Positions 44,390-54,027 are shown, counted from the stretch's first letter. The stretch is 64,000 bases of DNA from Tunturiibacter gelidiferens (GCF_014201335.1 NZ_JACHEB010000012.1:62001-126000), one strand, 5' to 3'. Made by a program: numbers and translations. Notes: a model not told the origin generated them from the letters alone.

Positions 44390-45885
44390 GCAAAGGTAAG
44401 GTCGTTCTCTTTTACCCGCCCTATGATGGACCTCCACTGGGCGCTCCGCTTTGCTTACTCGCCCTTGCCGCGAGCCTACGCGAAGCTAACTTCGACGCTG
44501 TCCTGATCGACGCCGCCATCGAACCGAACTACCTCTCTCGCGTTGAGTGCGAATCTGTGGACGCTCTCTGCGTTGGCATCTCCGTTTTGACGGGGCCGAT
44601 GATCCGCGGCGCCATAGAGGTTGCAAACACGATCAAGAACCAAAGCCCGTGGCTGCCGATTATTTTTGGTGGTTGGCACCCCTCTCTTCTGCCAGACCAA
44701 ACCCTAAGCGAGAGCTTCGTGGATATGGTTGTCCGTGGTCAGGGAGAAATTACACTTGTAGAAACAGTTCAAGCCTTGGCACAACACAGATCCCTCAACA
44801 ACATCGCTGGTCTTTCATGGAAAAGCGATGGGCGACGTGTCCACAATGCTGATCGTAGGGTAGAACCCCTTGATTCACTGCCACTCCCCGCGTTCGACCT
44901 CACCAATTTTGAAGCTTACGAAGAGATCTCTGGTGTGCGCAAACTCGCCTATGCCACCAGCGTTGGGTGTCCTTATGCATGCAATTACTGTACAGACATG
45001 GTCTTTTATAAACGCCGATTTAATGCACTCTCGGCGGACCGGACTGTGGCTGAGATGATTGACCTGGTAACTCGGTATCGCATCGACGAAGTAGCTTTGC
45101 TGGACTCTAACTTCCCGGTTCAGCTACCGCGAGCACTCCAGATTGCCCGTGGCATCATCGATTCGGGAGTCAAGTTCAAGTGGACCTTCCAGGCCTCCAC
45201 AGATTTCCTATGCCGCATGAGTGAAGATGATGTACGCCTCTTAGGCGCCAGCGGTGTTTCACACATGGGCTTCGGTACGGAGTCAACATCGGACTCCGTC
45301 CTCAAACTTATGAATAAGCGGCATCAGCGGGTCGATGAAATGTATGAAACTGCACGCAAGGCTCAGTTAGGTGGTATTCGTGTCACGTTCAATCTAATCT
45401 TCGGTTATCCGGGCGAGACAGAAGCGGATCGAATTATCACTTTTCAGACAATGAGCGACATTGGCCGCCAGTTCCCCAACGTCAGTTTCTCTCCAAATAT
45501 CTTCACTCCGTATCCAGGAATTCCGATTTGGCCTCAACTGCGAGACCTTGGTGTTCCCGAGCCGAAAAATCTACGCGAATGGATGGATATGCCATTGGGA
45601 GCCAACATGTTGCCGTGGCTCACGGGTAACGAGTTAGCGAGACTTCAACGCATGCTCAAATATTTTCTCCTCAACAATCAAATTGATCGCCAGCAAAATA
45701 GCTATTCGCGACTACGACGCACTGTCAGGGTTATCGTTCAAACGCCGATCAGGTGGCGACTCCGTTCGAGCAACTACTCATTCCCTTGGGAACTCTGGCT
45801 CTCTAACATATCCGAGCACATAGTACTCCGTCGTTCGCTGGTGACTGGTCAAGAGCTTCCAAAGGAGCCCGTCAATGCATGCTGA
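44383..45885 (+). CDS. B12-binding domain radical SAM protein 2
   Basis: 500 residues, close paralogue of protein 1 and collinear with it: the radical SAM cysteines (C-P-Y-A-C-N-Y-C) fall at the same residues 196, 200 and 203. The N-terminal half shares GPMIR, FGGWHPSLLPDQTL and RGQGE. The core has LLDSNFPV in place of DDNFLVD, and GTESTSDSVLKLMNK. The C-terminus keeps YSFPWELWL. Probably the same chemistry at a different position or substrate. The start codon overlaps the end of gene 1 (ATGCTGA), so translation is coupled. Confidence 0.9.
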   Translation: MLSKGKVVLFYPPYDGPPLGAPLCLLALAASLREANFDAVLIDAAIEPNYLSRVECESVDALCVGISVLTGPMIRGAIEVANTIKNQSPWLPIIFGGWHPSLLPDQTLSESFVDMVVRGQGEITLVETVQALAQHRSLNNIAGLSWKSDGRRVHNADRRVEPLDSLPLPAFDLTNFEAYEEISGVRKLAYATSVGCPYACNYCTDMVFYKRRFNALSADRTVAEMIDLVTRYRIDEVALLDSNFPVQLPRALQIARGIIDSGVKFKWTFQASTDFLCRMSEDDVRLLGASGVSHMGFGTESTSDSVLKLMNKRHQRVDEMYETARKAQLGGIRVTFNLIFGYPGETEADRIITFQTMSDIGRQFPNVSFSPNIFTPYPGIPIWPQLRDLGVPEPKNLREWMDMPLGANMLPWLTGNELARLQRMLKYFLLNNQIDRQQNSYSRLRRTVRVIVQTPIRWRLRSSNYSFPWELWLSNISEHIVLRRSLVTGQELPKEPVNAC

Positions 45886-45910
45886 CCCGACGAAGAGAGG
45901 GGGATAATCG

Positions 45911-47413
45911 ATGGCTGACGTTCTGCTGACACATTCTTACCATCTCCCTTACGATCCCAAGCAGGTGCGAAAGATGCAGCCGTATCCGCCTCTCGGGACG
46001 CTCTACGCTGCGTCCGCTCTAAGAGCCGGAGATATCGCTGTTGCCGTGTTCGACACCATGCTCGAAGATCCCAACTCGGGCTTTACAGCGGCCTTGCTAG
46101 AGCACTGCCCTAAGCTCGTTGTCATCTACGAAGATGATTTCAATTTTCTCTCGAAAATGTGCCTCACTCGCATGCGTCAACTCGCTTGGCAACTCGCTCA
46201 CCAAGCAAAGCAATCTGGTGCGGTTGTAATAGCGCATGGTTCGGACATGACAGATCAGGCCGAGTCTTACCTCCGCAACAACGTCGATTTCATTTTGCTG
46301 GGTGAAGCTGAAGAAACGCTCGTAGCTCTGTGTTCCGCGATTCTCTCCGGTGCCCCGCACTTGGACATACCAGGCCTCGCATATCTTGACGCGGCAGGAA
46401 CTCTCTCAAAAAGCGCAGGCGGCATCCCAAAGAACCCATCGTGGAATAGTCTGTCGCGACCCTCACGCGAGCTGATTGACCTAGCACCTTATCGCCAGGC
46501 GTGGTCCTCCGCGCACGGTCATTTCTCAACAAACATCGTGGCCAGTCGCGGATGTCCCTACCGATGTAACTGGTGTGCAAAGCCAATTTCTGGCAACAAG
46601 TTTCAGATCCGCTCGGCCAAAGCCGTAGCAGCTGAGATCCGGGAGCTGAAAGAAATTTATGGTGTTGAGCACATCTGGTTTGGCGATGATGTGTTCGCAT
46701 TAAATCATCAATGGGTGCAAGACCTCGCAGACGAAATTGAAGCGATGAAATGCGCTCTCCCTTTTAAGATACAGTCTCGTGCTGATTTAATGACACCGAA
46801 TACTGTTGCAGGGCTCAAAAGAGCAGGGTGCGCTGAGATATGGATGGGGGTCGAATCTGGGTCGCAGCGAATACTCGATGCGATGGACAAGGGACTAACT
46901 GTCAATGATGTGACCACTGCACGGACCCTGCTTGCCGACAACGATATGCGCGCGTGCTTTTTCCTGCAATTTGGTTATCCAGGCGAGACATGGGAAGACA
47001 TTCAACGAACTATTGACCTAGTACGTAGCATGCGCCCTGACGACATTGGCATCTCTTTCTCTTACCCACTTCCAGGGACAGCGTTCTATGAGCGCGTACG
47101 GGAGCAGATCGGAACTAAACGAAATTGGACCGATAGTGACGACCTATGCGTCATGTTTTCTGCCGCCTATAACAATGACTTTTACATGGCGCTACGAAAT
47201 GCACTTCACGCTGAGGTCGACTCTTGGAAAAATGACCCCGACACAGTTGCGAATTCAATTGACCCAGTGACTCTTTGGCAGCGTGTTTTTGAGCTCGAAG
47301 CCGTCAGCAAAAACTCCGCCGCAACATTCTCCGTCGGCGCAATGGCCGCTGGTTCAGGCAAACACGAGTTTGTTCCTCTGCAAACGCTACTCCCGCCTGA
47401 GAGGCAGGTTTAA
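45911..47413 (+). CDS. B12-binding domain radical SAM protein 3
   Basis: 500 residues of a second subgroup. The N-terminus is MADVLLTHSYHLPYDPKQVRK with YPPLGTLYAASAL, a cobalamin-binding-like domain in which the usual GGxHPS loop is replaced by AHGSDMT. The radical SAM motif is G-C-P-Y-R-C-N-W-C (Cys215, 219, 222), followed by IWFGDDVFALNHQWV and GVESGSQRILDAMDKG. About 40 unusual C-terminal residues (after RVFELEAVSK) are not shared with protein 4. GAGAGGGG precedes the ATG by 9 nt. The gene starts 25 nt after the previous stop, the largest gap within the operon. Confidence 0.9.
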   Translation: MADVLLTHSYHLPYDPKQVRKMQPYPPLGTLYAASALRAGDIAVAVFDTMLEDPNSGFTAALLEHCPKLVVIYEDDFNFLSKMCLTRMRQLAWQLAHQAKQSGAVVIAHGSDMTDQAESYLRNNVDFILLGEAEETLVALCSAILSGAPHLDIPGLAYLDAAGTLSKSAGGIPKNPSWNSLSRPSRELIDLAPYRQAWSSAHGHFSTNIVASRGCPYRCNWCAKPISGNKFQIRSAKAVAAEIRELKEIYGVEHIWFGDDVFALNHQWVQDLADEIEAMKCALPFKIQSRADLMTPNTVAGLKRAGCAEIWMGVESGSQRILDAMDKGLTVNDVTTARTLLADNDMRACFFLQFGYPGETWEDIQRTIDLVRSMRPDDIGISFSYPLPGTAFYERVREQIGTKRNWTDSDDLCVMFSAAYNNDFYMALRNALHAEVDSWKNDPDTVANSIDPVTLWQRVFELEAVSKNSAATFSVGAMAAGSGKHEFVPLQTLLPPERQV

Positions 47414-48811
47414 ATGGCAGAGCTTCTATTAACTCACGGCTACTTCCTATATGAAGACCCCAAGGAGCTTCAGATTCTGAAGCCCTACGCCCCACTCGGA
47501 ATCTTGTATTTGTGCTCTCATTTGCAGAAGCAAGGATTTGATGTAGATGTCTTTGACACCACATTCTCCAGTCGTGAAGCGCTCTTCAATCACCTGCGCA
47601 CCGAGACGCCCTCGGTCATTGGCATCTACGCCAATCTCATGACACGGAGCAATGTGGTGGAAATTCTGAGAGTAGCGCGTGAGGCAGGCTGGAAGACGAT
47701 CGTAGGTGGCCCCGAACCAGGTGCGTACGCTCTCGAGTATCTTGAGTCGGGCGCGAACTATGTCGTCTTCGGTGAGGGTGAACTCACAATGCAGGAGCTC
47801 CTAGAAGCTTTTCGCGCTGATGACACTGCCGCATGCACTACCATCTCCGGACTAGCCTACCTTGATGTCGCCGGAAACATGCAGGAAAACTCCCCGCGTA
47901 ATCAAATAGCCGATCTCGATAGTCAACCATGGCCAGCTCGTCACGCTATAGATATTGCCCGCTACGTCAAGACATGGCGCGACGCACACGGTAAAGGTTC
48001 GATCAACTTCATTACTGCTCGTGGATGCCCTTATAAATGTCGTTGGTGCAGTCATCAAGTCTTCGGTCAAACTCATCGTCGTCGTACCCCACGGCTCGTC
48101 GTCGATGAAGTGGAGTGGCTCCTCACAACCTATTCTCCGGACATGGTCTGGGTATCTGACGACGTCTTTACTATCAATCATCAGTGGCTTCGCGATTACG
48201 CTAGAGAGATGCAACTACGCGGCCTCCGCATTCCCTTCGAGTGCATCTCTCGCGCAGATCGTCTGAACCCAGAGATGCTTGACCTTCTCGCTGAACTTGG
48301 TTGTTTCCGGATCTGGATCGGCTCTGAAAGCGGGTCGCAACGCATCCTCGACTCCATGGATCGTGGCGTAAAAATCGAACAGGTACAACAAGCTGTCGCC
48401 ATGAGCCGCGAAAGAGGCATTGAAAGCGGCATGTTCCTTATGTGGGGCTACGAAGGTGAAGAGCTAGAAGACATCGAAGCAACGATCAAGCACGTCAGCA
48501 TCTCCAAACCAGATGTATTCTTTACGACCGTCTCTTATCCCATCAAAGGGACACCCTATTACCAGAAAATCTCCAGTCGCCTCGTACAGTTGAAGCCATG
48601 GGGAGTTAGTTCGGATCGCGAGATCAAGATCAAGGGACGTCACTCGCAGAAGTTTTACAGCTACGCAGACAAGCTCCTTCGAGATGAGGTCCAACTCGCT
48701 CGCATGGCCGAATCTCCCGACGCTGAATCCGAACGCGCATCCAGTCTGCGCCACGAGATCGCGCTCGCCCGCGCTGCTTTGCTCTCAATCCAGACCGAGG
48801 TGGAAGCATGA
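47414..48811 (+). CDS. B12-binding domain radical SAM protein 4
   Basis: 465 residues, paralogue of protein 3: the N-termini align (MAELLLTHGYFLYEDPKELQ, YAPLGILYLCS, VFDTTF) and the core has G-C-P-Y-K-C-R-W-C (Cys205, 209, 212), VWVSDDVFTINHQWLRD and GSESGSQRILDSMDRG. Unlike protein 3 it keeps a VGGPEPGAYALEYL loop in the cobalamin-binding domain. The start ATG directly abuts the TAA of the previous gene, and the end overlaps the first methyltransferase gene by ATGA, so translation is coupled on both sides. Confidence 0.9.
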   Translation: MAELLLTHGYFLYEDPKELQILKPYAPLGILYLCSHLQKQGFDVDVFDTTFSSREALFNHLRTETPSVIGIYANLMTRSNVVEILRVAREAGWKTIVGGPEPGAYALEYLESGANYVVFGEGELTMQELLEAFRADDTAACTTISGLAYLDVAGNMQENSPRNQIADLDSQPWPARHAIDIARYVKTWRDAHGKGSINFITARGCPYKCRWCSHQVFGQTHRRRTPRLVVDEVEWLLTTYSPDMVWVSDDVFTINHQWLRDYAREMQLRGLRIPFECISRADRLNPEMLDLLAELGCFRIWIGSESGSQRILDSMDRGVKIEQVQQAVAMSRERGIESGMFLMWGYEGEELEDIEATIKHVSISKPDVFFTTVSYPIKGTPYYQKISSRLVQLKPWGVSSDREIKIKGRHSQKFYSYADKLLRDEVQLARMAESPDAESERASSLRHEIALARAALLSIQTEVEA

Positions 48812-49626
48812 TTCCGACGGCGACGGCGCAGCCACAAGCCATTCTAGCCTTCGACCAATTGGCGAAGCGGTACGACGATCTGTTTACTAGATCTCTCATC
48901 GGGCGCGCTCAACGAAATGCGGTATGGAGAGTGATCGCAGAGACATTTCAATCCGGAGACCAAGTTCTGGAATTGAACTGTGGCACCGGCGAAGACGCCC
49001 TTTTCCTTGCCAGCAAAGGAGTCTCCGTGGTTGCCTGCGACGCTTCCGAACAAATGATCGAGTATGCCCAACAGCGCCTTCGTACCGAAGCTCCGACCAC
49101 TGTCGTGAAGTTCGCCCAACTGCCAATCGAGCAAATCGCTGAGATTCGCACGGAAGGCACTTTCGACGGGGTCTTCTCAAATTTTTCAGGTCTAAATTGC
49201 GTCGCTGATCTCAGCCAAACAGCAGAAGACTTGGCAACTCTCCTTGCGCCGGGCGCTCCCCTTATTATTTGTCTTTCAACCCGCTTTTGTATCTCAGAAA
49301 TCATCTGGTTTCTCATTCACGGAAGGCCCCACGAAGCGTTTCGAAGATGCTCGGGCCACGCTGCGGCTAAAGTAGGCGAATTCGTTGTAGATGTCTACTA
49401 TCCAACCCTGCGTCAGCTGCAAAAATCGTTCTCGCCCGCCTTCGTGATGCGTTCCTGCGCCGGCATCGGAATCACAGTTCCTCCTTCTTACGTTGAACCA
49501 TGGATCCGCAAATGCCCAAACTTGCTGCACGTCATGGAGACGATCGACAAAGCCCTCTCGGTGTGCCCGGGATTTCGGGTGATTGGCGATCACATGCTCA
49601 TTAGTTTCGAAAGAGTCCGGGTATGA
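48808..49626 (+). CDS. Class I SAM-dependent methyltransferase
   Basis: 272 residues. Motif I V-L-E-L-N-C-G-T-G is at 53-61, with the ribose-binding acidic residue in VVACDAS (Asp78) and FDGVFSNFSGLNCV as motif IV region. Small-molecule type (UbiE/BioC-like fold) without extra domains. About 100 residues after the Rossmann core may form the acceptor cap. The target is unknown, probably the product of the neighbouring radical SAM enzymes. ATGA overlaps couple it to the genes on both sides. Confidence 0.88.
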   Translation: MIPTATAQPQAILAFDQLAKRYDDLFTRSLIGRAQRNAVWRVIAETFQSGDQVLELNCGTGEDALFLASKGVSVVACDASEQMIEYAQQRLRTEAPTTVVKFAQLPIEQIAEIRTEGTFDGVFSNFSGLNCVADLSQTAEDLATLLAPGAPLIICLSTRFCISEIIWFLIHGRPHEAFRRCSGHAAAKVGEFVVDVYYPTLRQLQKSFSPAFVMRSCAGIGITVPPSYVEPWIRKCPNLLHVMETIDKALSVCPGFRVIGDHMLISFERVRV

Positions 49627-50621
49627 TCGCGATGGCTCACAAGGAATCCATCGATTTTCGTGCGGACGAAGACAATGACGTTCGTCTTCGATGCCCTCGA
49701 TGCGGGGGGTGGATCAGTAGTTTGTCAAATACGAATGTTACTGACGCTATATTGGTCTGTTCCGACTGTTGCCTAAAGCTGTCGAGCGAGGAGGGTATTT
49801 GGAGAGCTTTGCTTCCCGAACGCGTCTCTCACTTCTCCCGCTTCATTCGTGACTATGAGTTTATTCGCTCTGCGGAGGGCCGCGGCAGCGTGGATGCAGA
49901 GTACTATTTGGCGTTACCTAATCGCGACCTGTCAGGAAACAACAGTCAACAATGGATCATACGAGCCAGGACGTTTCGTTACATCGAGCGACATATTCTC
50001 CCTGGCTTGAAACCCGATAATGGAAAGCGGCTTCGAATTCTGGACCTTGGCGCAGGTAACGGATGGATGAGCTATCGGCTAGCTCTTGGAGGTTACGCGC
50101 CTGTGGCAGTGGATCTGCTTACCAACGACAGAGACGGGCTAGGCGCCGCAATTCACTATCAGAAGCAGCTTACTACTCTCTTTCCACGCGTCCAGGCAGA
50201 GCTCGACGTCCTTCCTCTCATGGACGACGCGTTTGATCTTGTCATCTTCAACGCTTCATTTCACTATTCCGAAGACTACGAGAAGACCATTGCTGAAGCA
50301 TTACGTTGCACGTGTGCGGGTGGCACAATTCTTATTGCCGACACCCCATGGTATCGCAACGAAGCAAGCGGACAACAAATGGTAAACGAACGGCGTAGGT
50401 CTTTCACTCAACGGTATGGCATTGCCTCTGACAGTCTCAACAGCCTCGAATTCCTCACCGATCAACGTCTCCAAAGACTGGAGGCGCGCTTCGGACTTCG
50501 TTGGCAGGCGCATACGCCGAGTTACGGCATCCGCTGGTTCATGCGGCCATTACTCGCCAAAGTGCAGGGCAGACGTGAACCATCTCAATTTCGAATCTAT
50601 AGTGCCCGAGTACAAAAATGA
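49623..50621 (+). CDS. Class I methyltransferase with N-terminal zinc ribbon
   Basis: 332 residues. Four cysteines in two pairs (Cys24, Cys27 in RCPRCGG and Cys46, Cys49 in CSDCC) form a likely Trm112-like zinc ribbon. Residues about 139-260 form the SAM-binding core with D-L-G-A-G-N-G (141-147), LPLMDDAFDLVIFNASFHY and a following ADTPWYR segment. The ribbon may bind zinc, structure the N-terminus or contact a partner. Function beyond methyl transfer is not seen. It overlaps genes on both sides by ATGA. Confidence 0.87.
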   Translation: MIAMAHKESIDFRADEDNDVRLRCPRCGGWISSLSNTNVTDAILVCSDCCLKLSSEEGIWRALLPERVSHFSRFIRDYEFIRSAEGRGSVDAEYYLALPNRDLSGNNSQQWIIRARTFRYIERHILPGLKPDNGKRLRILDLGAGNGWMSYRLALGGYAPVAVDLLTNDRDGLGAAIHYQKQLTTLFPRVQAELDVLPLMDDAFDLVIFNASFHYSEDYEKTIAEALRCTCAGGTILIADTPWYRNEASGQQMVNERRRSFTQRYGIASDSLNSLEFLTDQRLQRLEARFGLRWQAHTPSYGIRWFMRPLLAKVQGRREPSQFRIYSARVQK

Positions 50622-52081
50622 TCATTCTCTTTAATCCGCGAGCCACAAACCCACGCAACCGACGGCTTCCCCTTGCTGTATTGGCTATTGCCGCCGTACT
50701 CGAGGGATGCGAAGACTACGAGATTGTCGACGGTAACGTGGATGACAATCCCGTAGCCACCATTTCGCGGCTAATCGAACAATACGACGTTGAGCTACTC
50801 GGCGTCTCGGTCATGCCAGGACCACAGATGGTCGCGGCGATGGACGCTTCCCGTGAGATACGACGAGCCTATCCTCACGTCAAGATCGTTTGGGGTGGCT
50901 ACTTCCCTTCCGTCTATCCAGATGCCGCGCTCAATGCAAAATATGTAGACTACATCGTTCGCGGCCAAGGCGAAGAAACCCTACTTGAACTTCTGGACGC
51001 GATGCGCGGCAGGCGAGCTTTCGACTCCATTCTCGGCCTCTCCTACAAAGACATCTTCGGGCTCCCAAGGAATAACGCTGAGCGGCCTATGAAAGGACCT
51101 GATGAATTTCCTTGGTCGCCATTCCATCGACTGCCTGTCGAGAAATATCTTCGCCCCTCTTTTTTTGGAAAACGTACCGCCGTCCATCACGCCAGCATTG
51201 GCTGCCCGTTTAACTGCAGCTTCTGTGGTGTCCACGCTGCTTACGGAAACAAAGAGCGTATGGAGTCTCCAGAGCGTACCGCCGCCATTCTCTCCCATTT
51301 GGTGACCGAGTACGGTGCTGATTCGGTCCAGTTCTATGATATGAATTTCTTTCTTAGAGAAGATCACGCTCTCGAGCTTGCTAAGAGAATTGAACATCTC
51401 AATCTTCGCTGGTGGTGCGAAGCCAGGGTCGATGTGATGTCCCGGTACTCTGACGAAACCTTCGCTGCGCTCAAACGCGCCGGTTGCACGATGATCTTCT
51501 TCGGCGCAGAGTCAGGCTCCGACTGGGCTCTCAAAGAGATGAACAAGGGCATTAATACAGAGCAAACAGTCACAATCGCAGAGCGAACAAAACAATTCGG
51601 TATCATTCCTGAGTTCTCCTTCGTCATCGGAAACCCCGGCGATCCCGAACGTGACACACGGGAGACTCTCGCCTTCATTCGCAAATTGAAGAAGATTAAC
51701 CCTGACTCCGAGATCATCATCTACCACTACACGCCGGTGCCGCAGCCTGGAAACATGTATGGCAATGTGGACGGCCAGATAGCGTGGCCGTCGACGCCCG
51801 CAGAGTGGGCTTCAAAGCGGTGGATGGATTTCACTTTGCGCATCGACACACAAGCTCCGTGGCTTCAACGTAAAACGAAAGATCTCATAGACAACTTCGA
51901 GACTGTCATTGGCTCGCGATGGCCAACAGTACAGGACATCCGCGCGCCGAAGTGGAGCCGCATTCTCCTAAAAACTCTCAGTGCATGGCGATACGCTCTC
52001 GGAGTTTATCGCTTTCCGGTTGAACTTCAATGGGCCAACGAATTCATCAGCCTCCGCAAACCAAAGCGAGAAAGTCTGTGA
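50618..52081 (+). CDS. B12-binding domain radical SAM protein 5
   Basis: 487 residues, same subgroup as proteins 1 and 2: the radical SAM cysteines (G-C-P-F-N-C-S-F-C) again fall at residues 196, 200, 203, the cobalamin-binding domain has WGGYFPSVYPDAAL and RGQGEE, and the C-terminus ends with YRFPVELQWANEF. The core strands carry FYDMNFFL and GAESGSDWALKEMNKG. It is separated from its two paralogues by the group of proteins 3-4 and two methyltransferases. It ends in a GTGA overlap with the next gene. Confidence 0.9.
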   Translation: MIILFNPRATNPRNRRLPLAVLAIAAVLEGCEDYEIVDGNVDDNPVATISRLIEQYDVELLGVSVMPGPQMVAAMDASREIRRAYPHVKIVWGGYFPSVYPDAALNAKYVDYIVRGQGEETLLELLDAMRGRRAFDSILGLSYKDIFGLPRNNAERPMKGPDEFPWSPFHRLPVEKYLRPSFFGKRTAVHHASIGCPFNCSFCGVHAAYGNKERMESPERTAAILSHLVTEYGADSVQFYDMNFFLREDHALELAKRIEHLNLRWWCEARVDVMSRYSDETFAALKRAGCTMIFFGAESGSDWALKEMNKGINTEQTVTIAERTKQFGIIPEFSFVIGNPGDPERDTRETLAFIRKLKKINPDSEIIIYHYTPVPQPGNMYGNVDGQIAWPSTPAEWASKRWMDFTLRIDTQAPWLQRKTKDLIDNFETVIGSRWPTVQDIRAPKWSRILLKTLSAWRYALGVYRFPVELQWANEFISLRKPKRESL

Positions 52082-54027
52082 CTGCAACTGCTTTGTCCTC
52101 CTTTGATGTCTTCGATACCTGGGCGCAGGTCTACGATGAGCAGCCTAATCCGCTCCTCATGCTGGAGCAACGTTTTCTAAGTCAGATGCTCCCAGATATC
52201 AACGGCCTGCACGTGCTGGATGCCGGCTGTGGCACCGGCCGGTGGCTCCAGTTCCTGGCGCCACGTGGCGCCGCGAGTTTGACTGGCGTGGACTCGTCAA
52301 CAAAGATGCTGCGCCGCGCCGAAGAAAAAATTGGAACCACCTGCTCCCTGCGACAAGGAACTTGCACGGCTCTGCCCATACCTGACAACAGAATTGACCT
52401 CGTCGTGTCTTCTTTCGTTTTAAGCTATCTCGAAAACTTGAAAGACGTCGCTAGGGAACTGCACCGAGTTACCCGTCCAGGTGCCAATGTCTTTTTGACA
52501 GATATGCATCCAGGCACTGCAATCTCCTGTAATTGGACAAGGTCATTCACTCACGATGGGTCAACAGAGAAACTCCGTGTGCATGGACACTCCCTGCAGG
52601 CGATAGTTAATACTTTCAAAGCTTACGGCTTCGAACTACTTGCGAACGTCCAGCCCGCTTTCGATTTAGAGGAGAGAAAAATATTCGAGGAAAACGACAG
52701 GCTGGCGTTTTATGAAGAATCCGCAGACTTCCCTGCTGTATACATTCTGCAGTTACAAAAAAAAACGCTCACGTCGAAGTTCGCTGATGCAAGCGAAAGC
52801 TCTCAGTCGCTTCGCCTCTCGGGAGGCAGATATGCTCTCGGGCCTAGCTCTGCAGCCGAAGGGTCGATTGAGATCGAACGCGGGCATATACGCTCTCTCT
52901 TGGCCAAAGGGCCTGTCACCGGGGAGACGCAAACAGGGCGGAAGGAAACCGTAGACTTGTCCCGCTACATATTGCTTCCGGGTTTGATCAACGCTCACGA
53001 TCATCTTGAGTTCAGCCTCTTCCCAAACCTCGGCGTCGGACCATATCTGAATTCAACCGAGTGGGCGAGGGAGATCCATCGGACCCACGCGGCCACAATT
53101 GCCTCCCATCGCAAGGTGCCAAAGCAAACCCGATTGCGATGGGGGGCGATCCGCAATCTCCTCTGCGGGGTGACTACCGTCTGCCATCACAACCCTCTCT
53201 CGCGCGAACTGGTCGCCCCCGATTTTCCAGTTCGGGTACTCGCCAGATTCGGGTGGGCACACTCTCTGGCGATGGATCCGAATCTCCTGCACAACTTTGA
53301 CCATACGCCACCGAATCTTCCCTTCGTAGTTCACGCCGCTGAAGGCGTCGATGCAAAAAGCGCGCAGGAGATCTTTGATTTGGATCGGCTGGAAATTCTC
53401 GATGAACGAACTATACTTGTACATGGTCTGGCCCTGAATCACAAAGCGATTTCACTTCTTAATCAACGTCGCTCAGCACTCGTGATTTGCCCCACTTCGA
53501 ATCAATTCCTCTTTCATTCTTCTCTTTCCGCAACCCTGATCAAATCAATTAACACAGTCGTTCTAGGCAGCGACTCTCCACTCACCTCTGCTGGTGATCT
53601 GCTCGACGAAATAAATTTTGCGCGCAATGAAATTGGCCTCGATGCGGAGTCTCTCTTCGACATGGTTACCGTAAGATCGGCCAGGGTCCTGCGGCTCCGG
53701 AACGGAGAGGGGCGTCTTCGTCCGGGAGCCATAGCCGATCTTATCGCCGTGCCCGACAAGGGCCTTACACCGGCAGAAACCGTTGCGCAACTTACGGTAG
53801 ATCAGGTTGAACTAGTCATATTAGAAGGCAGGGTCCAACTCGCAAGCGATTCTCTATTTGCTTCTCTTCCCAACTCACTTCAAGTCGGACTGCAGCCCCT
53901 ATTCGTCGACGGCATAAGGCGATGGTTACGGGCTCCAATTGAGAGTCTGTTGGCCCAGGCAAGAAAAACTCTTGGACGAGACATTCGAGTCGGCGGAAAG
54001 AAGGTGGAACATGCCAGTGCTGCATGA
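52078..54027 (+). CDS. Fusion of class I methyltransferase and metal-dependent amidohydrolase
   Basis: 649 residues from GTG 52078, chosen because it forms the GTGA overlap with the previous gene, in line with this operon. An ATG at 52030 gives 16 more residues. Residues 1-235 are a SAM methyltransferase (V-L-D-A-G-C-G-T-G 46-54, LPIPDNRIDLVVSSFVLSYL). After a short linker, residues about 245-630 are an amidohydrolase of the chlorohydrolase/deaminase superfamily: GLINAHDHLEF (His307, His309), VVHAAEG (His419), LVHGLAL (His449) and LGSDSPL (Asp499). The relatives include MTA/SAH deaminases. It could remove SAH or 5'-deoxyadenosine made by its neighbours, or deaminate the product; both are inference. 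Confidence 0.85.
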   Translation: MTATALSSFDVFDTWAQVYDEQPNPLLMLEQRFLSQMLPDINGLHVLDAGCGTGRWLQFLAPRGAASLTGVDSSTKMLRRAEEKIGTTCSLRQGTCTALPIPDNRIDLVVSSFVLSYLENLKDVARELHRVTRPGANVFLTDMHPGTAISCNWTRSFTHDGSTEKLRVHGHSLQAIVNTFKAYGFELLANVQPAFDLEERKIFEENDRLAFYEESADFPAVYILQLQKKTLTSKFADASESSQSLRLSGGRYALGPSSAAEGSIEIERGHIRSLLAKGPVTGETQTGRKETVDLSRYILLPGLINAHDHLEFSLFPNLGVGPYLNSTEWAREIHRTHAATIASHRKVPKQTRLRWGAIRNLLCGVTTVCHHNPLSRELVAPDFPVRVLARFGWAHSLAMDPNLLHNFDHTPPNLPFVVHAAEGVDAKSAQEIFDLDRLEILDERTILVHGLALNHKAISLLNQRRSALVICPTSNQFLFHSSLSATLIKSINTVVLGSDSPLTSAGDLLDEINFARNEIGLDAESLFDMVTVRSARVLRLRNGEGRLRPGAIADLIAVPDKGLTPAETVAQLTVDQVELVILEGRVQLASDSLFASLPNSLQVGLQPLFVDGIRRWLRAPIESLLAQARKTLGRDIRVGGKKVEHASAA

